Shown here in pieces: positions 33,627 through 40,136 of a stretch of DNA of 40,136 nt (positions are counted from its first letter, which is position 1; each line of letters opens with the position of its first letter). The notes beneath the pieces are model-generated. The model saw nothing but the letters and a program-made list of their open reading frames with translations, had not been told where the DNA came from and did no database searches. Source of the DNA: Pseudolabrys sp. (lineage in GTDB: Bacteria; Pseudomonadota; Alphaproteobacteria; Rhizobiales; Xanthobacteraceae); contig JADGGK010000022.1 of the NCBI GenBank assembly GCA_019689975.1, positions 1-40,136 on the forward strand. The letters run 5' to 3'. The translations under genes were made by a program, and so were the position numbers.

Positions 33627-34181
33627 TCACGCGGTCTTTGCGGATTCTTCCCCGATCCGGATCTTGGTATCGGACAGGAAGGTGTATGGCGGCAGAGCGA
33701 GATTGCGCGGGGCGGGCCCTTTGCGGATGCGGCCCGCGGTGTCGTATTGCGAGCCGTGGCAGGGGCAGAACCAGCCGCCATACTCACCCTGATGGGCAAG
33801 CGGAATGCAGCCGAGATGGGTGCAGATGCCGATGACGACGAGCCATTGCTCGTGACCGGGCTTGGTCCGCTCGGCATCGCTCTCCGGATCGGGCAGGCTG
33901 TTGACGTCGACGTTCTTGGCCTCGTCGATCTCCTTCTTGGTCCGGTGAAAAATGAAGATCGGCTTGGAGCGCCAAAAGACCTTGACGATCTGCCCTTCGG
34001 CGATCGGCGCCAGATCGATGTCGACGGGCGCGCCGGCGGCGACGGTCGAGGCGTCCGGATTCATCTGCGCAAGGAGCGGCACCAGGGTCGCGGCCGCGCC
34101 GATCGCGCCCACGGCGCCGGTGGCTATGTAGAGAAAATCGCGGCGTGTCGGCTCCGCCGAAGACACGGTCGTCACGTCCAA
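33627..34181 (-). CDS. petA: Rieske iron-sulfur protein of the bc1 complex
   Basis: A 184-residue Rieske subunit. It has a twin-arginine motif (PTRRDFLYIATGAVGAIGAA) and one membrane span that remains as anchor. The [2Fe-2S] cluster ligands are C120-T-H122-L-G-C125 and C139-P-C141-H142-G-S, giving two Cys and two His ligands plus the Cys125-Cys141 disulfide. The segment between (HQGEYGGWFCPCHGSQYDTAGRIRKGPAPRNL) is standard. First gene of petABC; its leader holds a large hairpin (34263-34308). Confidence 0.97.
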   Translation of the reverse strand: MDVTTVSSAEPTRRDFLYIATGAVGAIGAAATLVPLLAQMNPDASTVAAGAPVDIDLAPIAEGQIVKVFWRSKPIFIFHRTKKEIDEAKNVDVNSLPDPESDAERTKPGHEQWLVVIGICTHLGCIPLAHQGEYGGWFCPCHGSQYDTAGRIRKGPAPRNLALPPYTFLSDTKIRIGEESAKTA

Positions 34182-34262
34182 ACCCTCTCCTCTCCGGCTG
34201 GCTTGCGATACCGCCCGCGGCGGGACGCCGCGACACTCGGGTGCCCGCGGCGGCAGGGGGCG

Positions 34263-34308
34263 GGCCGAAGCGCAAAGGCCCCGGGAAAGGCGGGGCAGCG
34301 CTTCGGCC
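34263..34308 (-). repeat. Long hairpin in the petABC leader
   Basis: Outer arms GGCCGAAGCGC (34263-34273) and GCGCTTCGGCC (34298-34308) are perfect 11-bp complements. Nested inside are GCCCCG (34278-34283) and CGGGGC (34291-34296), closing a 7-nt loop. Together they form a roughly 17-bp bulged stem 82 nt upstream of the petA start. It may be a leader structure, or a trmL-side palindrome. Confidence 0.6.
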
Positions 34309-34312
34309 GCGT

Positions 34313-34342
34313 TCTATTGGCACCCTTGCGATGGGAGTGCAA
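34313..34342 (-). promoter_or_regulatory. Candidate promoter of petABC
   Basis: On the minus strand TTGCAC (34342-34337) and AATAGA (34318-34313) are separated by 18 nt. The predicted start near 34306 would lie at the edge of the leader hairpin and truncate two bases of its arm, so the real start may differ. A weak call. Confidence 0.3.
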
Positions 34343-34433
34343 GCCCGCTAACCGAACATAGGTCCAAGAGTCGCATAAATCGGGTCGTCGTCGCGTGGCG
34401 CGGCGGCTCGAGGCGGGAACGCCACCGGTCTGG

Positions 34434-34895
34434 ATGCGAATCGCCCTCTACGAACCGGATATTCCGCAAAACACGGGCACCATTCTGCGCCTGTGCGCCT
34501 GCCTCGGGCTCGAGGCGCATATCGTCGAGCCGGCCGGCTTCCCGGTCACCGACCGCGCCTTCCGGCGCGCCGGGATGGACTATCTCGACCGCGTCAAGCT
34601 GACGCGGCATGCCTCCTTTGCCGCTTTCGAAACATGGCGAAAGGCGCAAGGGCTGGCGCTGGTGCTGCTGACCACCGCGGCCGAACGCAGCTATCTCGAC
34701 CATGCCTATCATGCGCAGGAGGTGTTGCTGTTCGGCCGCGAAAGCACGGGCGTGCCGGCTGCGGTCCATCGTGCCGCCGACCACCGGCTGCGGGTGCCGA
34801 TGCGTCCCGGCCTGCGTTCGCTCAACGTGGCCATGACCGTCGCCATGGTGGCGGGCGAGGCGCTGCGGCAGACCGGCGGTTTTTTCACCAAGTGA
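34434..34895 (+). CDS. trmL: tRNA (cytidine(34)-2'-O)-methyltransferase
   Basis: A 153-residue SPOUT methyltransferase that 2'-O-methylates the wobble base of tRNA-Leu. MRIALYEPDIPQNTGTILRLCACLG opens the protein as in TrmL (YibK). The knot region has LLFGRESTGVPAAV and VPMRPGLRSLNVAMTVAMVAGEALRQ, the SAM-binding trefoil signature. The ATG at 34434 gives exact family length; a GTG at 34395 would add 13 unconserved residues. It is divergent from petABC and followed by hemF (73 nt). Confidence 0.94.
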   Translation: MRIALYEPDIPQNTGTILRLCACLGLEAHIVEPAGFPVTDRAFRRAGMDYLDRVKLTRHASFAAFETWRKAQGLALVLLTTAAERSYLDHAYHAQEVLLFGRESTGVPAAVHRAADHRLRVPMRPGLRSLNVAMTVAMVAGEALRQTGGFFTK

Positions 34896-34968
34896 CGGCG
34901 GGCGGCCGCGGGGATTCGGCATGGGTCTTGGCGGAGATCGGCCGGTTAGTTAAAGGGGGGCACCACAG

Positions 34969-35847
34969 ATGGACGCCGAGCAGCAGGAAGCACGCAAGAC
35001 GCGCGCGCGGCAATGGTTCGAATCGCTGCGCGACGAGCTATGCGCCGCGTTCGAGGCGCTCGAGGACTCCCTGCCCGCGGCCGCGCCGCTGTCCGCCCGA
35101 CCGCCGGGCCGCTTCGCCCGCAGCGTGTGGACGCGGGGGAAGGACGGCGGGGGCGGCGTGACCGCGATCATGCGCGGACGGGTGTTCGAAAAGGTCGGCG
35201 TGCATTGCTCAACCGTCTTCGGCGAATTCACGCCCGAATTCCGCGAACAGGTGCCGGGCGCGGAAGCCGATCCCCGATTCTGGGCGTCGGGAATCTCGGT
35301 CATCGCGCACCCGTGCAATCCGCACGTGCCGGCCGCGCACATGAATACGCGTTACGTCGTCACCCGCAGGGCCTGGTTCGGCGGCGGCGCGGACTTGACG
35401 CCGGTGCTCGCGGCGCGCCGCACGCAGGCCGATCCGGACGCGCAGGCCTTTCACGCCGCCATGCGCGCGGCGTGCGACGCGCATGCTTCCGTCGCGCCAT
35501 ACGACCGATTCAAGGCTTGGTGCGACGACTATTTCTTTCTCAAGCACCGCAACGAACCGCGCGGGATCGGCGGCATCTTCTTCGACTATCTGGAGACGGA
35601 ATGGGAAGCCACCTTCGCATTCACGCAGGAGGTCGGCCGCGCGTTCCGCAACGTCTATCCGAAAATCGTGCGGCGCAACTTCGCCGAACCGTGGACCGAG
35701 GCCGAGCGCGAGGAGCAGCTCGTGCAGCGCGGACGCTATGTCGAATTCAACCTCCTTTACGACCGCGGCACGATCTTCGGGCTGAAGACGGGCGGCAATA
35801 TCGATTCCATCCTGTCCTCCCTGCCCCCGGTCGTGAAGTGGCCGTAG
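34969..35847 (+). CDS. hemF: Oxygen-dependent coproporphyrinogen III oxidase
   Basis: A 292-residue homodimeric enzyme that oxidatively decarboxylates two propionates of coproporphyrinogen III to give protoporphyrinogen IX, consuming O2. The signatures are intact: [90 protein letters not shown] and the C-terminal [21 protein letters not shown](I)[10 protein letters not shown] purine-rich AAAGGGGGG sits upstream of the ATG. It makes haem precursor for the cytochromes encoded beside it and needs O2, so an oxygen-independent HemN is expected elsewhere. Confidence 0.96.
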   Translation: MDAEQQEARKTRARQWFESLRDELCAAFEALEDSLPAAAPLSARPPGRFARSVWTRGKDGGGGVTAIMRGRVFEKVGVHCSTVFGEFTPEFREQVPGAEADPRFWASGISVIAHPCNPHVPAAHMNTRYVVTRRAWFGGGADLTPVLAARRTQADPDAQAFHAAMRAACDAHASVAPYDRFKAWCDDYFFLKHRNEPRGIGGIFFDYLETEWEATFAFTQEVGRAFRNVYPKIVRRNFAEPWTEAEREEQLVQRGRYVEFNLLYDRGTIFGLKTGGNIDSILSSLPPVVKWP

Positions 35848-35879
35848 CGCCGCCGGCGGCGGGCTGCCGCAAGGGCGGT

Positions 35880-36656
35880 TCAACGCAAGGCTGAAAGGAT
35901 CATGGTCGCACCGCCGAGGGCGACGACGGCGTCGAGGATCGCGGTGTGCAGGCGCAGCGGCAGGCGGGCGACGAAGGCGCGCGCGAGGAAAGCGCCGGGC
36001 ATTGCCACGATGCCGATGAGTAGCGCAAGCGCGACAACCTGCGCCGTGATCGCGCCGGCAAGCCTGAACACCGCCAGTTTCGCGATGCTGATGAGGATCG
36101 AGATCGCCGCGTCGGTGGCGATCACCGCGGCGCCTTCGACGCCGGCGGCCATCAGCAGCGCAATCAGGATGACACCCGAGCCGGCGGTACCGCCCACCAC
36201 GATGCCATAGCCCAACGCGCCGACCGCAAGTCCCTGGTCGCCGACCTTGAAGTCGCGCCGCTTCAAGTGCCGCCGCAGTGGCACGCTCGCGATCAGCATG
36301 GCGCCGATGACGACGGCCGCGCCCGCCCCCGAGAGCCGCGTGTAGCCCCAGGCCCCCAGCACGCAGGTCGGCAGGGCAAAGACGCCCGCGATCGCGGCGC
36401 GACGCAGATCGGCGTGGCGACGGAAGGCCGCAAGCCGGCTCATGTTGTTGAACAGCGCCGAGATCGCGATGATCGGCACCACCGGTGCCGCGCCCACGAG
36501 CGGCACCAGGACGAGCGGCATCAGCGCGCCGGTCCCGTAGCCCGAGATGCCGCCTATGAGGGAGGCCGCGAAGGCGACGCCCGCCACGAGCACGAGTTGC
36601 CACAAGGAGATATCGCTCAGTCCCGACAAGACGGACATGGACGTCGCCTGTTCCAT
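35880..36656 (-). CDS. TauE/SafE-family anion permease
   Basis: A 258-residue membrane protein of the sulfite exporter TauE/SafE family. There are about seven or eight hydrophobic spans; the first carries AGVAFAASLIGGISGYGTGALMPLVLVPLVG, the family's glycine-rich motif. Its internal partner is VGALGYGIVVGGTAGSGVILIALLMAAGV, showing the usual two-fold repeat. Members move sulfite, sulfoacetate or other small organic anions; the substrate here cannot be told. It is convergent with hemF and lies 42 nt after cca on the same strand, so it may be the last gene of that unit. Confidence 0.88.
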   Translation of the reverse strand: MEQATSMSVLSGLSDISLWQLVLVAGVAFAASLIGGISGYGTGALMPLVLVPLVGAAPVVPIIAISALFNNMSRLAAFRRHADLRRAAIAGVFALPTCVLGAWGYTRLSGAGAAVVIGAMLIASVPLRRHLKRRDFKVGDQGLAVGALGYGIVVGGTAGSGVILIALLMAAGVEGAAVIATDAAISILISIAKLAVFRLAGAITAQVVALALLIGIVAMPGAFLARAFVARLPLRLHTAILDAVVALGGATMILSALR

Positions 36657-36698
36657 GCAAATGCTGCCTCATCCCCCGGCGGTCGTCTCGGACGGATC

Positions 36699-37970
36699 CT
36701 AGGAGCGCACGGGCTCGGCCGCGTCGTCCGCGATGCGGCGGAGCAGCGCCGGATCCATGGGAAACCCCGCGTCGATCCATGCCTGCTCGGCCGCGCGCAG
36801 CGCCGCGCCGAGTGCCGGCCCCGGCGCCATGCCACGGGCGAGGAAATCCGCCGCGCCGAGAGGAAATGCGGGCGCGGTCCAGCGTTGCGGCAATGTGGCC
36901 AACGCACGCCAAGCCTCGGCATGCGCGGTGGCATCCGAATGCGCCCAGGCGAGCAGCACGCGATCCGTGTAATGCGTCGGCCCCAGACGATAGAGCAGCG
37001 CGCGCGCCGCCTTCTCGTCGCCCGGCGCGATCTGCCTCCATCCCTCGCCCATCGAAACAAGTCGCGCGCGCTCGCTCGCGGTCAGGTGCAGCTTGTGCGC
37101 GAGCCGTTCCGCATCCTCGGGCACCGCAAGGCCGAGCGCGCCCAGTCGCCGCACCGGATCCGGGGCGAGGCCGGCGGCCGCCTCGACCTTGGTCATGTTC
37201 TCGAACGCCCCGAGATAGCCGACCCCGCCCAGCACGCAAACGAGCAGGCCGGCATCATTCATGGGGATGAGCGAAGGCACGGCATGCGGCGCAAGCAGAA
37301 GTTTCATCAGCTCCATGCGCACGCGTTCGCGCGAGATCCGCTTGAGACCCTTGCGGCCGGCGATGCAGGCCTGCAGGCCCGCCGCGTCGGGATGTCCGCC
37401 GTCGCTGTAGGCGGCGTGGAAGCGGAAAAAGCGCAATATGCGCAGATAGTCCTCGGCGATGCGCTGCCTCGCGTCGCCGATGAAGCGGACGCGTCGAGCC
37501 GAAAGATCCGCAAGCCCGCCCACATAGTCGTAGACGGTGCCGTCGCGCGTGGCCGAAAGCGCGTTGATCGTGAAGTCACGCCGTTCCGCGTCCGCCCGCC
37601 AGTCGCGCCCGAAAGCCACCTTGGCATGGCGGCCGTCGGTCTCGATGTCGCGTCGCAGCGTCGTCACCTCGAAGGAATGCCCCTCGACCACCGCGGTCAC
37701 GGTGCCGTAGTCGATCCCTGTCGGCACCGCCTTGAAACCGTGCGCCTCCAGGCGCCGGATGACCTCGTCCGGCACCGCCGTGGTGGCGATGTCGATGTCC
37801 GCCACCGCCATGCCGAGCAGCGCGTTGCGCACGGCGCCACCGACGACACGCGCCTCCTCCCCGTCGCGATCGAGCACCGCGATCAGCCGCGCGAGCGGCC
37901 CCGACGTCAGCCACGGCGCATCGTCGAGCCTGCGGTCGCTGCGGCCAATTCGGCTATCAGCCTCGCTCAT
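36699..37970 (-). CDS. cca: CCA tRNA nucleotidyltransferase
   Basis: A 423-residue class II nucleotidyltransferase-family enzyme that adds or repairs the CCA end of tRNA without a template. The catalytic region has RVVGGAVRNALLGMAVADIDIATTA (two metal-binding Asp in DID), then VTTLRRDIETDGRHAKV, RRDFTINAL, and VRFIGDARQRIAEDYLRILRFFRFHA, which forms the nucleotide-selecting EDxxR helix. RISRERVRMELMKLLL starts the C-terminal tRNA-binding half. It could be CCA-adding or poly(A)-like in principle, but the whole pattern is alphaproteobacterial Cca. The upstream neighbour is the DUF6111 gene (79 nt), all minus strand. Confidence 0.93.
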   Translation of the reverse strand: MSEADSRIGRSDRRLDDAPWLTSGPLARLIAVLDRDGEEARVVGGAVRNALLGMAVADIDIATTAVPDEVIRRLEAHGFKAVPTGIDYGTVTAVVEGHSFEVTTLRRDIETDGRHAKVAFGRDWRADAERRDFTINALSATRDGTVYDYVGGLADLSARRVRFIGDARQRIAEDYLRILRFFRFHAAYSDGGHPDAAGLQACIAGRKGLKRISRERVRMELMKLLLAPHAVPSLIPMNDAGLLVCVLGGVGYLGAFENMTKVEAAAGLAPDPVRRLGALGLAVPEDAERLAHKLHLTASERARLVSMGEGWRQIAPGDEKAARALLYRLGPTHYTDRVLLAWAHSDATAHAEAWRALATLPQRWTAPAFPLGAADFLARGMAPGPALGAALRAAEQAWIDAGFPMDPALLRRIADDAAEPVRS

Positions 37971-38049
37971 CGCTGCGCTCGCCCTTCCTCGCCTGACGCG
38001 GCGGGATCGCGGCGCGCCCGACGAAGACCCTGATCTGGGGCTAACCCGT

Positions 38050-38313
38050 TCACTGGATGCGTCCCGGAACGAAACGGCCGTTCTCGATATGGGCCGGGAC
38101 GTAGGTCGAACCCGGCGGCGCGCCGCTGTAGTTCCCGAAATAAAGAAAGCTTCCGAGCATCAGCACGAGCGCCGCGATCGCCAGAGCGATCACGCGCGAA
38201 AGCGGCCACGAAGCGAGGTCGAGCACCCCCGACCGCGTCGCCCACAGAAACAAGGCGTAGAGCGCAAACGGGGTGATAAAGAGCAGAATTTCCGTGAGCA
38301 GGGGGCGGATCAT
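38050..38313 (-). CDS. DUF6111 family membrane protein
   Basis: An 87-residue protein with two hydrophobic spans (LTEILLFITPFALYALFLWAT, about 6-26, and VIALAIAALVLMLGSFLYFG, about 41-60). The tail is GAPPGSTYVPAHIENGRFVPGRIQ. The LLTEI..F..PFA.Y..FLWATR start and the YVPAHIE.G.FVPG end match what I recall of DUF6111, a small family of alphaproteobacteria. Function unknown. It sits between the Nudix gene and cca on the minus strand, an order I recall as conserved, suggesting co-expression. Confidence 0.85.
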   Translation of the reverse strand: MIRPLLTEILLFITPFALYALFLWATRSGVLDLASWPLSRVIALAIAALVLMLGSFLYFGNYSGAPPGSTYVPAHIENGRFVPGRIQ

Positions 38314-38476
38314 CGCGCGCCTCCGCCGGCATGCCCGGCGCGGCCGTTATGCGCCGCAGGGGCGGACGCAAGCAGCACCGGTGGCGTTCCTGGCGCGCGA
38401 AGGGACGCGCCCAGCGCGTCGCATGGTCGGCCCTGCAAGGAGGGGATGTTCCTGACCCGTCGCGCCCGCATCTCCG

Positions 38477-39121
38477 TCACGCTTGGTAGATCCGCTCATA
38501 GAGATTTCGCAATATACCCGCGGTCACGCCCCAGATATATCGTCCGTCGAACGTGATGGCGTAATAGTGCCGCTTCATACCCTGCCAATCGCGGGCATGC
38601 CGCTGCATGTTCTTCGCGTCCATGAGGAAGGCGAGCGGGACCTCGAAGACTTCGTCGACCTCCGCGGGGTTGAGCGTCAGCGAGAAGCCCGGCGCGATGC
38701 GCGCGATCACCGGCACGATTCGGTAGCCGAGCGTGGTCATGTACAGGTCGAGATAGCCGATCGGTGCGACGAAGCGCCGTGCAAGTCCGATTTCCTCTTC
38801 GGCCTCGCGCAGCGCCGAGGCAAGCGGACTGTCATCATCCTTGTCGATCTTGCCGCCGGGGAACGATACCTGCCCGGCATGGTCGGGCAAGTGCTGCGCG
38901 CGCTGCGTGAGCAGCACCGTCGGCTCGGGACGATCGACGACGCCCACCAACACCGCCGCCGGGCGAATCGGCCGTACCTCGGCGATTTTCTTCATCACCG
39001 GATCGACGTCATGGTCGCCGCGTTTTGGGATCACGTCGGGATCAGTGAGGCCCGCGGGCACATCGAGCGTAAGTCGCGCGCGCGCACGCGAGAAGAAATC
39101 CGTGTTCCGGTCGCCTGCCAT
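38477..39121 (-). CDS. CoA pyrophosphatase-type Nudix hydrolase
   Basis: A 214-residue Nudix protein of the CoAse (NudL/PCD1-like) group, which splits coenzyme A into 3',5'-ADP and phosphopantetheine. LLTQRAQHLPDHAGQVSFPGGKIDKDDDSPLASALREAEEEIGL contains both the CoAse-specific upstream motif and the Nudix box with the metal-binding REAEEE. The IARIAPGFSLTLNPAEVDEVFEVPLAFLMD segment is typical of the group. The ATG at 39121 (MAGDRNTDFFSRAR) has GGAGAGG just upstream. Same strand as DUF1285 (upstream), DUF6111 and cca. Confidence 0.9.
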   Translation of the reverse strand: MAGDRNTDFFSRARARLTLDVPAGLTDPDVIPKRGDHDVDPVMKKIAEVRPIRPAAVLVGVVDRPEPTVLLTQRAQHLPDHAGQVSFPGGKIDKDDDSPLASALREAEEEIGLARRFVAPIGYLDLYMTTLGYRIVPVIARIAPGFSLTLNPAEVDEVFEVPLAFLMDAKNMQRHARDWQGMKRHYYAITFDGRYIWGVTAGILRNLYERIYQA

Positions 39122-39318
39122 CACCTCTCCGTCGCAATGCACAACGATGTTTTGCGACAGAGAGTATGGCCGCCGCGGAAAAATGTGTAGCCGCCGACGC
39201 CAGAACCGCCGCGCCGCGACCGCCGCCATCCCGACGCGGGCCCGGTCGAGACGCTCGCCATCCCCGCGCGACGGCATCCGCCGCTGCGCCCCGCCGCGCA
39301 CGGGCACGATCGCCGCGT

Positions 39319-39906
39319 TCACGCAAGATCCTGCAATGCGTCCGCCGGCGCCATCGGGAAGAACGCGCCGCCGGACGCGACGCCGAACATGCGTCGTCCG
39401 TCGATCTCGCGCTCCTCGCCCAGGGCGACGAGATCGTAGTACACGGCGCGGGTGGCCTTCGCCCACAGGCCGCGCCGCACATGCAGATAAGGTTTCAAGC
39501 CGCCGGTATTGCCCGCCGGCTCGAAGCGCAACGGATGCTCCGGACCGGCCTCGACCCAGTCGTCCACATTGGTCCGGAAGCAAAGCACGCGCTCCTGTCC
39601 CGCGCCGACGACGAGTTCGACGGCCAGGAACGGCACGTCGACCACCCTCACCCCGACCTTTTCGACCGGGGTCACCAGGACATAGCGGTCGCCCTCCCGC
39701 TTGAGCACGGAGGCGAACAGCTTGACGAGCGCGCTCCGCCCGATCGGGCTGTTCTGATAGAACCACGTCCCGTCGGCCGCGATAACCATGTCGATTTCCC
39801 CGCAATACGGGGGATTCCATTGCTCGATCGGCGGCAAACCCCTGTTCTTTTCACGGGTCAGGGATGCCGTGATCTCATCCAGTGCGCCCTGCCCTGCCTT
39901 CGCCAT
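39319..39906 (-). CDS. DUF1285 domain protein
   Basis: A 195-residue protein matching DUF1285. After an N-terminal helix (LDEITASLTREKNRGLPPIEQWNPPYCGEIDM) come beta-strand segments MVIAADGTWFYQNSPIGRSALVKLFASVLKREGDRYVLVTPVEKVGVRVVDVPFLAVEL. The C-terminal part reads YLHVRRGLWAKATRAVYYDLVALGEE. The family's function is not established. The ATG at 39906 fits family length; a frame to 39993 adds a basic unconserved start. It is the first gene of the minus-strand series DUF1285 / Nudix / DUF6111 / cca, so the 230 nt to the window edge should contain the promoter. Confidence 0.9.
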   Translation of the reverse strand: MAKAGQGALDEITASLTREKNRGLPPIEQWNPPYCGEIDMVIAADGTWFYQNSPIGRSALVKLFASVLKREGDRYVLVTPVEKVGVRVVDVPFLAVELVVGAGQERVLCFRTNVDDWVEAGPEHPLRFEPAGNTGGLKPYLHVRRGLWAKATRAVYYDLVALGEEREIDGRRMFGVASGGAFFPMAPADALQDLA

Positions 39907-40136
39907 TGTTCTCACGGGTATTAATGGCCGCGCCTGTTCGCATCTTCGTGATGAACGGGTTTGGCGGCAAGAGATAGCGTAAGCTTGCCGCAAAACGCGG
40001 CAGATTCGCCCCGCCGAGCGAGGAACATAGCGCGCCGGGTCCGGATTTGGTGGGTTGAATGAAAGGCCGGCCGCGGTGGCACTAACCCCGACGAAGCGCA
40101 GATCGGCATCGGGCGACGGGGGTGGCGGGGTGGGAG

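Noticed and set aside
38066-38083. GAAC-N9-GTTC inside the DUF6111 gene as a second LexA box
   Set aside because: Wrong spacing and orientation (inverted, N9) for the GTTC-N7-GTTC operator, and it lies in coding sequence.
40055-40136. Possible N-terminus of a plus-strand gene at the right edge (TTG or GTG start, frame open to the end)
   Set aside because: Only about 20-27 codons of Gly/Arg-rich sequence are visible and no motif can be checked; a gene divergent from DUF1285 is plausible but unsupported.

Overview
The window is a GC-rich (about two thirds G+C) chromosomal segment of an alphaproteobacterium, most likely of the Hyphomicrobiales (Rhizobiales). The evidence is a CcrM-type GANTC methyltransferase gene, a GTTC-N7-GTTC LexA-type operator, intergenic palindromes resembling the repeat common in Bradyrhizobium relatives, and housekeeping gene orders typical of that order (polyprenyl synthase / DUF2007 / TrmN6 / S49 peptidase; mutY / dciA / dsbA-like / smc; petABC / trmL / hemF). 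No rRNA, tRNA, CRISPR array, prophage, integrase or transposase was seen. The segment is core genome.

Layout. 1-6.8 kb: the tail of an unidentified gene, an S49 peptidase, a possible 48-residue membrane peptide, TrmN6 and a DUF2007 protein, divergent from polyprenyl diphosphate synthase; then a palindromic repeat, a small secreted protein, IspE and a TPR protein. 7-13.7 kb: ETF-ubiquinone oxidoreductase, a family-4-like uracil-DNA glycosylase, the cyanide-insensitive-type bd oxidase CioAB and a GT39 membrane protein. 13.8-19.3 kb: RNase HII, an SPL-like radical SAM protein behind a LexA-type box, MoaB, a YpfJ-type zinc metallopeptidase and CcrM with GAGTC sites around its start. 19.3-26.8 kb: a tightly packed mutY / SMP-30 / ridA unit divergent from dciA, a DsbA-like thiol oxidoreductase and smc. 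26.8-29.0 kb: a candidate two-hairpin small RNA, then LemA and an HtpX-like protease. 29-34.4 kb: a second palindromic repeat, apt and mtnP (adenine salvage), and the cytochrome bc1 operon petABC with separate cytochrome b and c1 genes. 34.4-40.1 kb: trmL, hemF, a TauE/SafE permease, CCA nucleotidyltransferase, DUF6111, a CoA pyrophosphatase-type Nudix protein and DUF1285.

How the genes work together. Three ubiquinone-linked respiratory modules (ETF-QO, bc1, CioAB) lie with polyprenyl diphosphate synthase, which makes the quinone tail, IspE, which supplies its isoprenoid precursor, and HemF, which supplies haem. A second theme is genome maintenance: UDG, RNase HII, the radical SAM protein, CcrM, MutY, DciA and SMC. 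The most interesting signals are regulatory: the LexA-type box over the radical SAM promoter, the GAGTC cluster and hairpin at ccrM, GAGTC plus a near-consensus DnaA box at dciA, and the candidate C-rich-loop small RNA after smc. I found no clearly new multi-gene defence or metabolic system.
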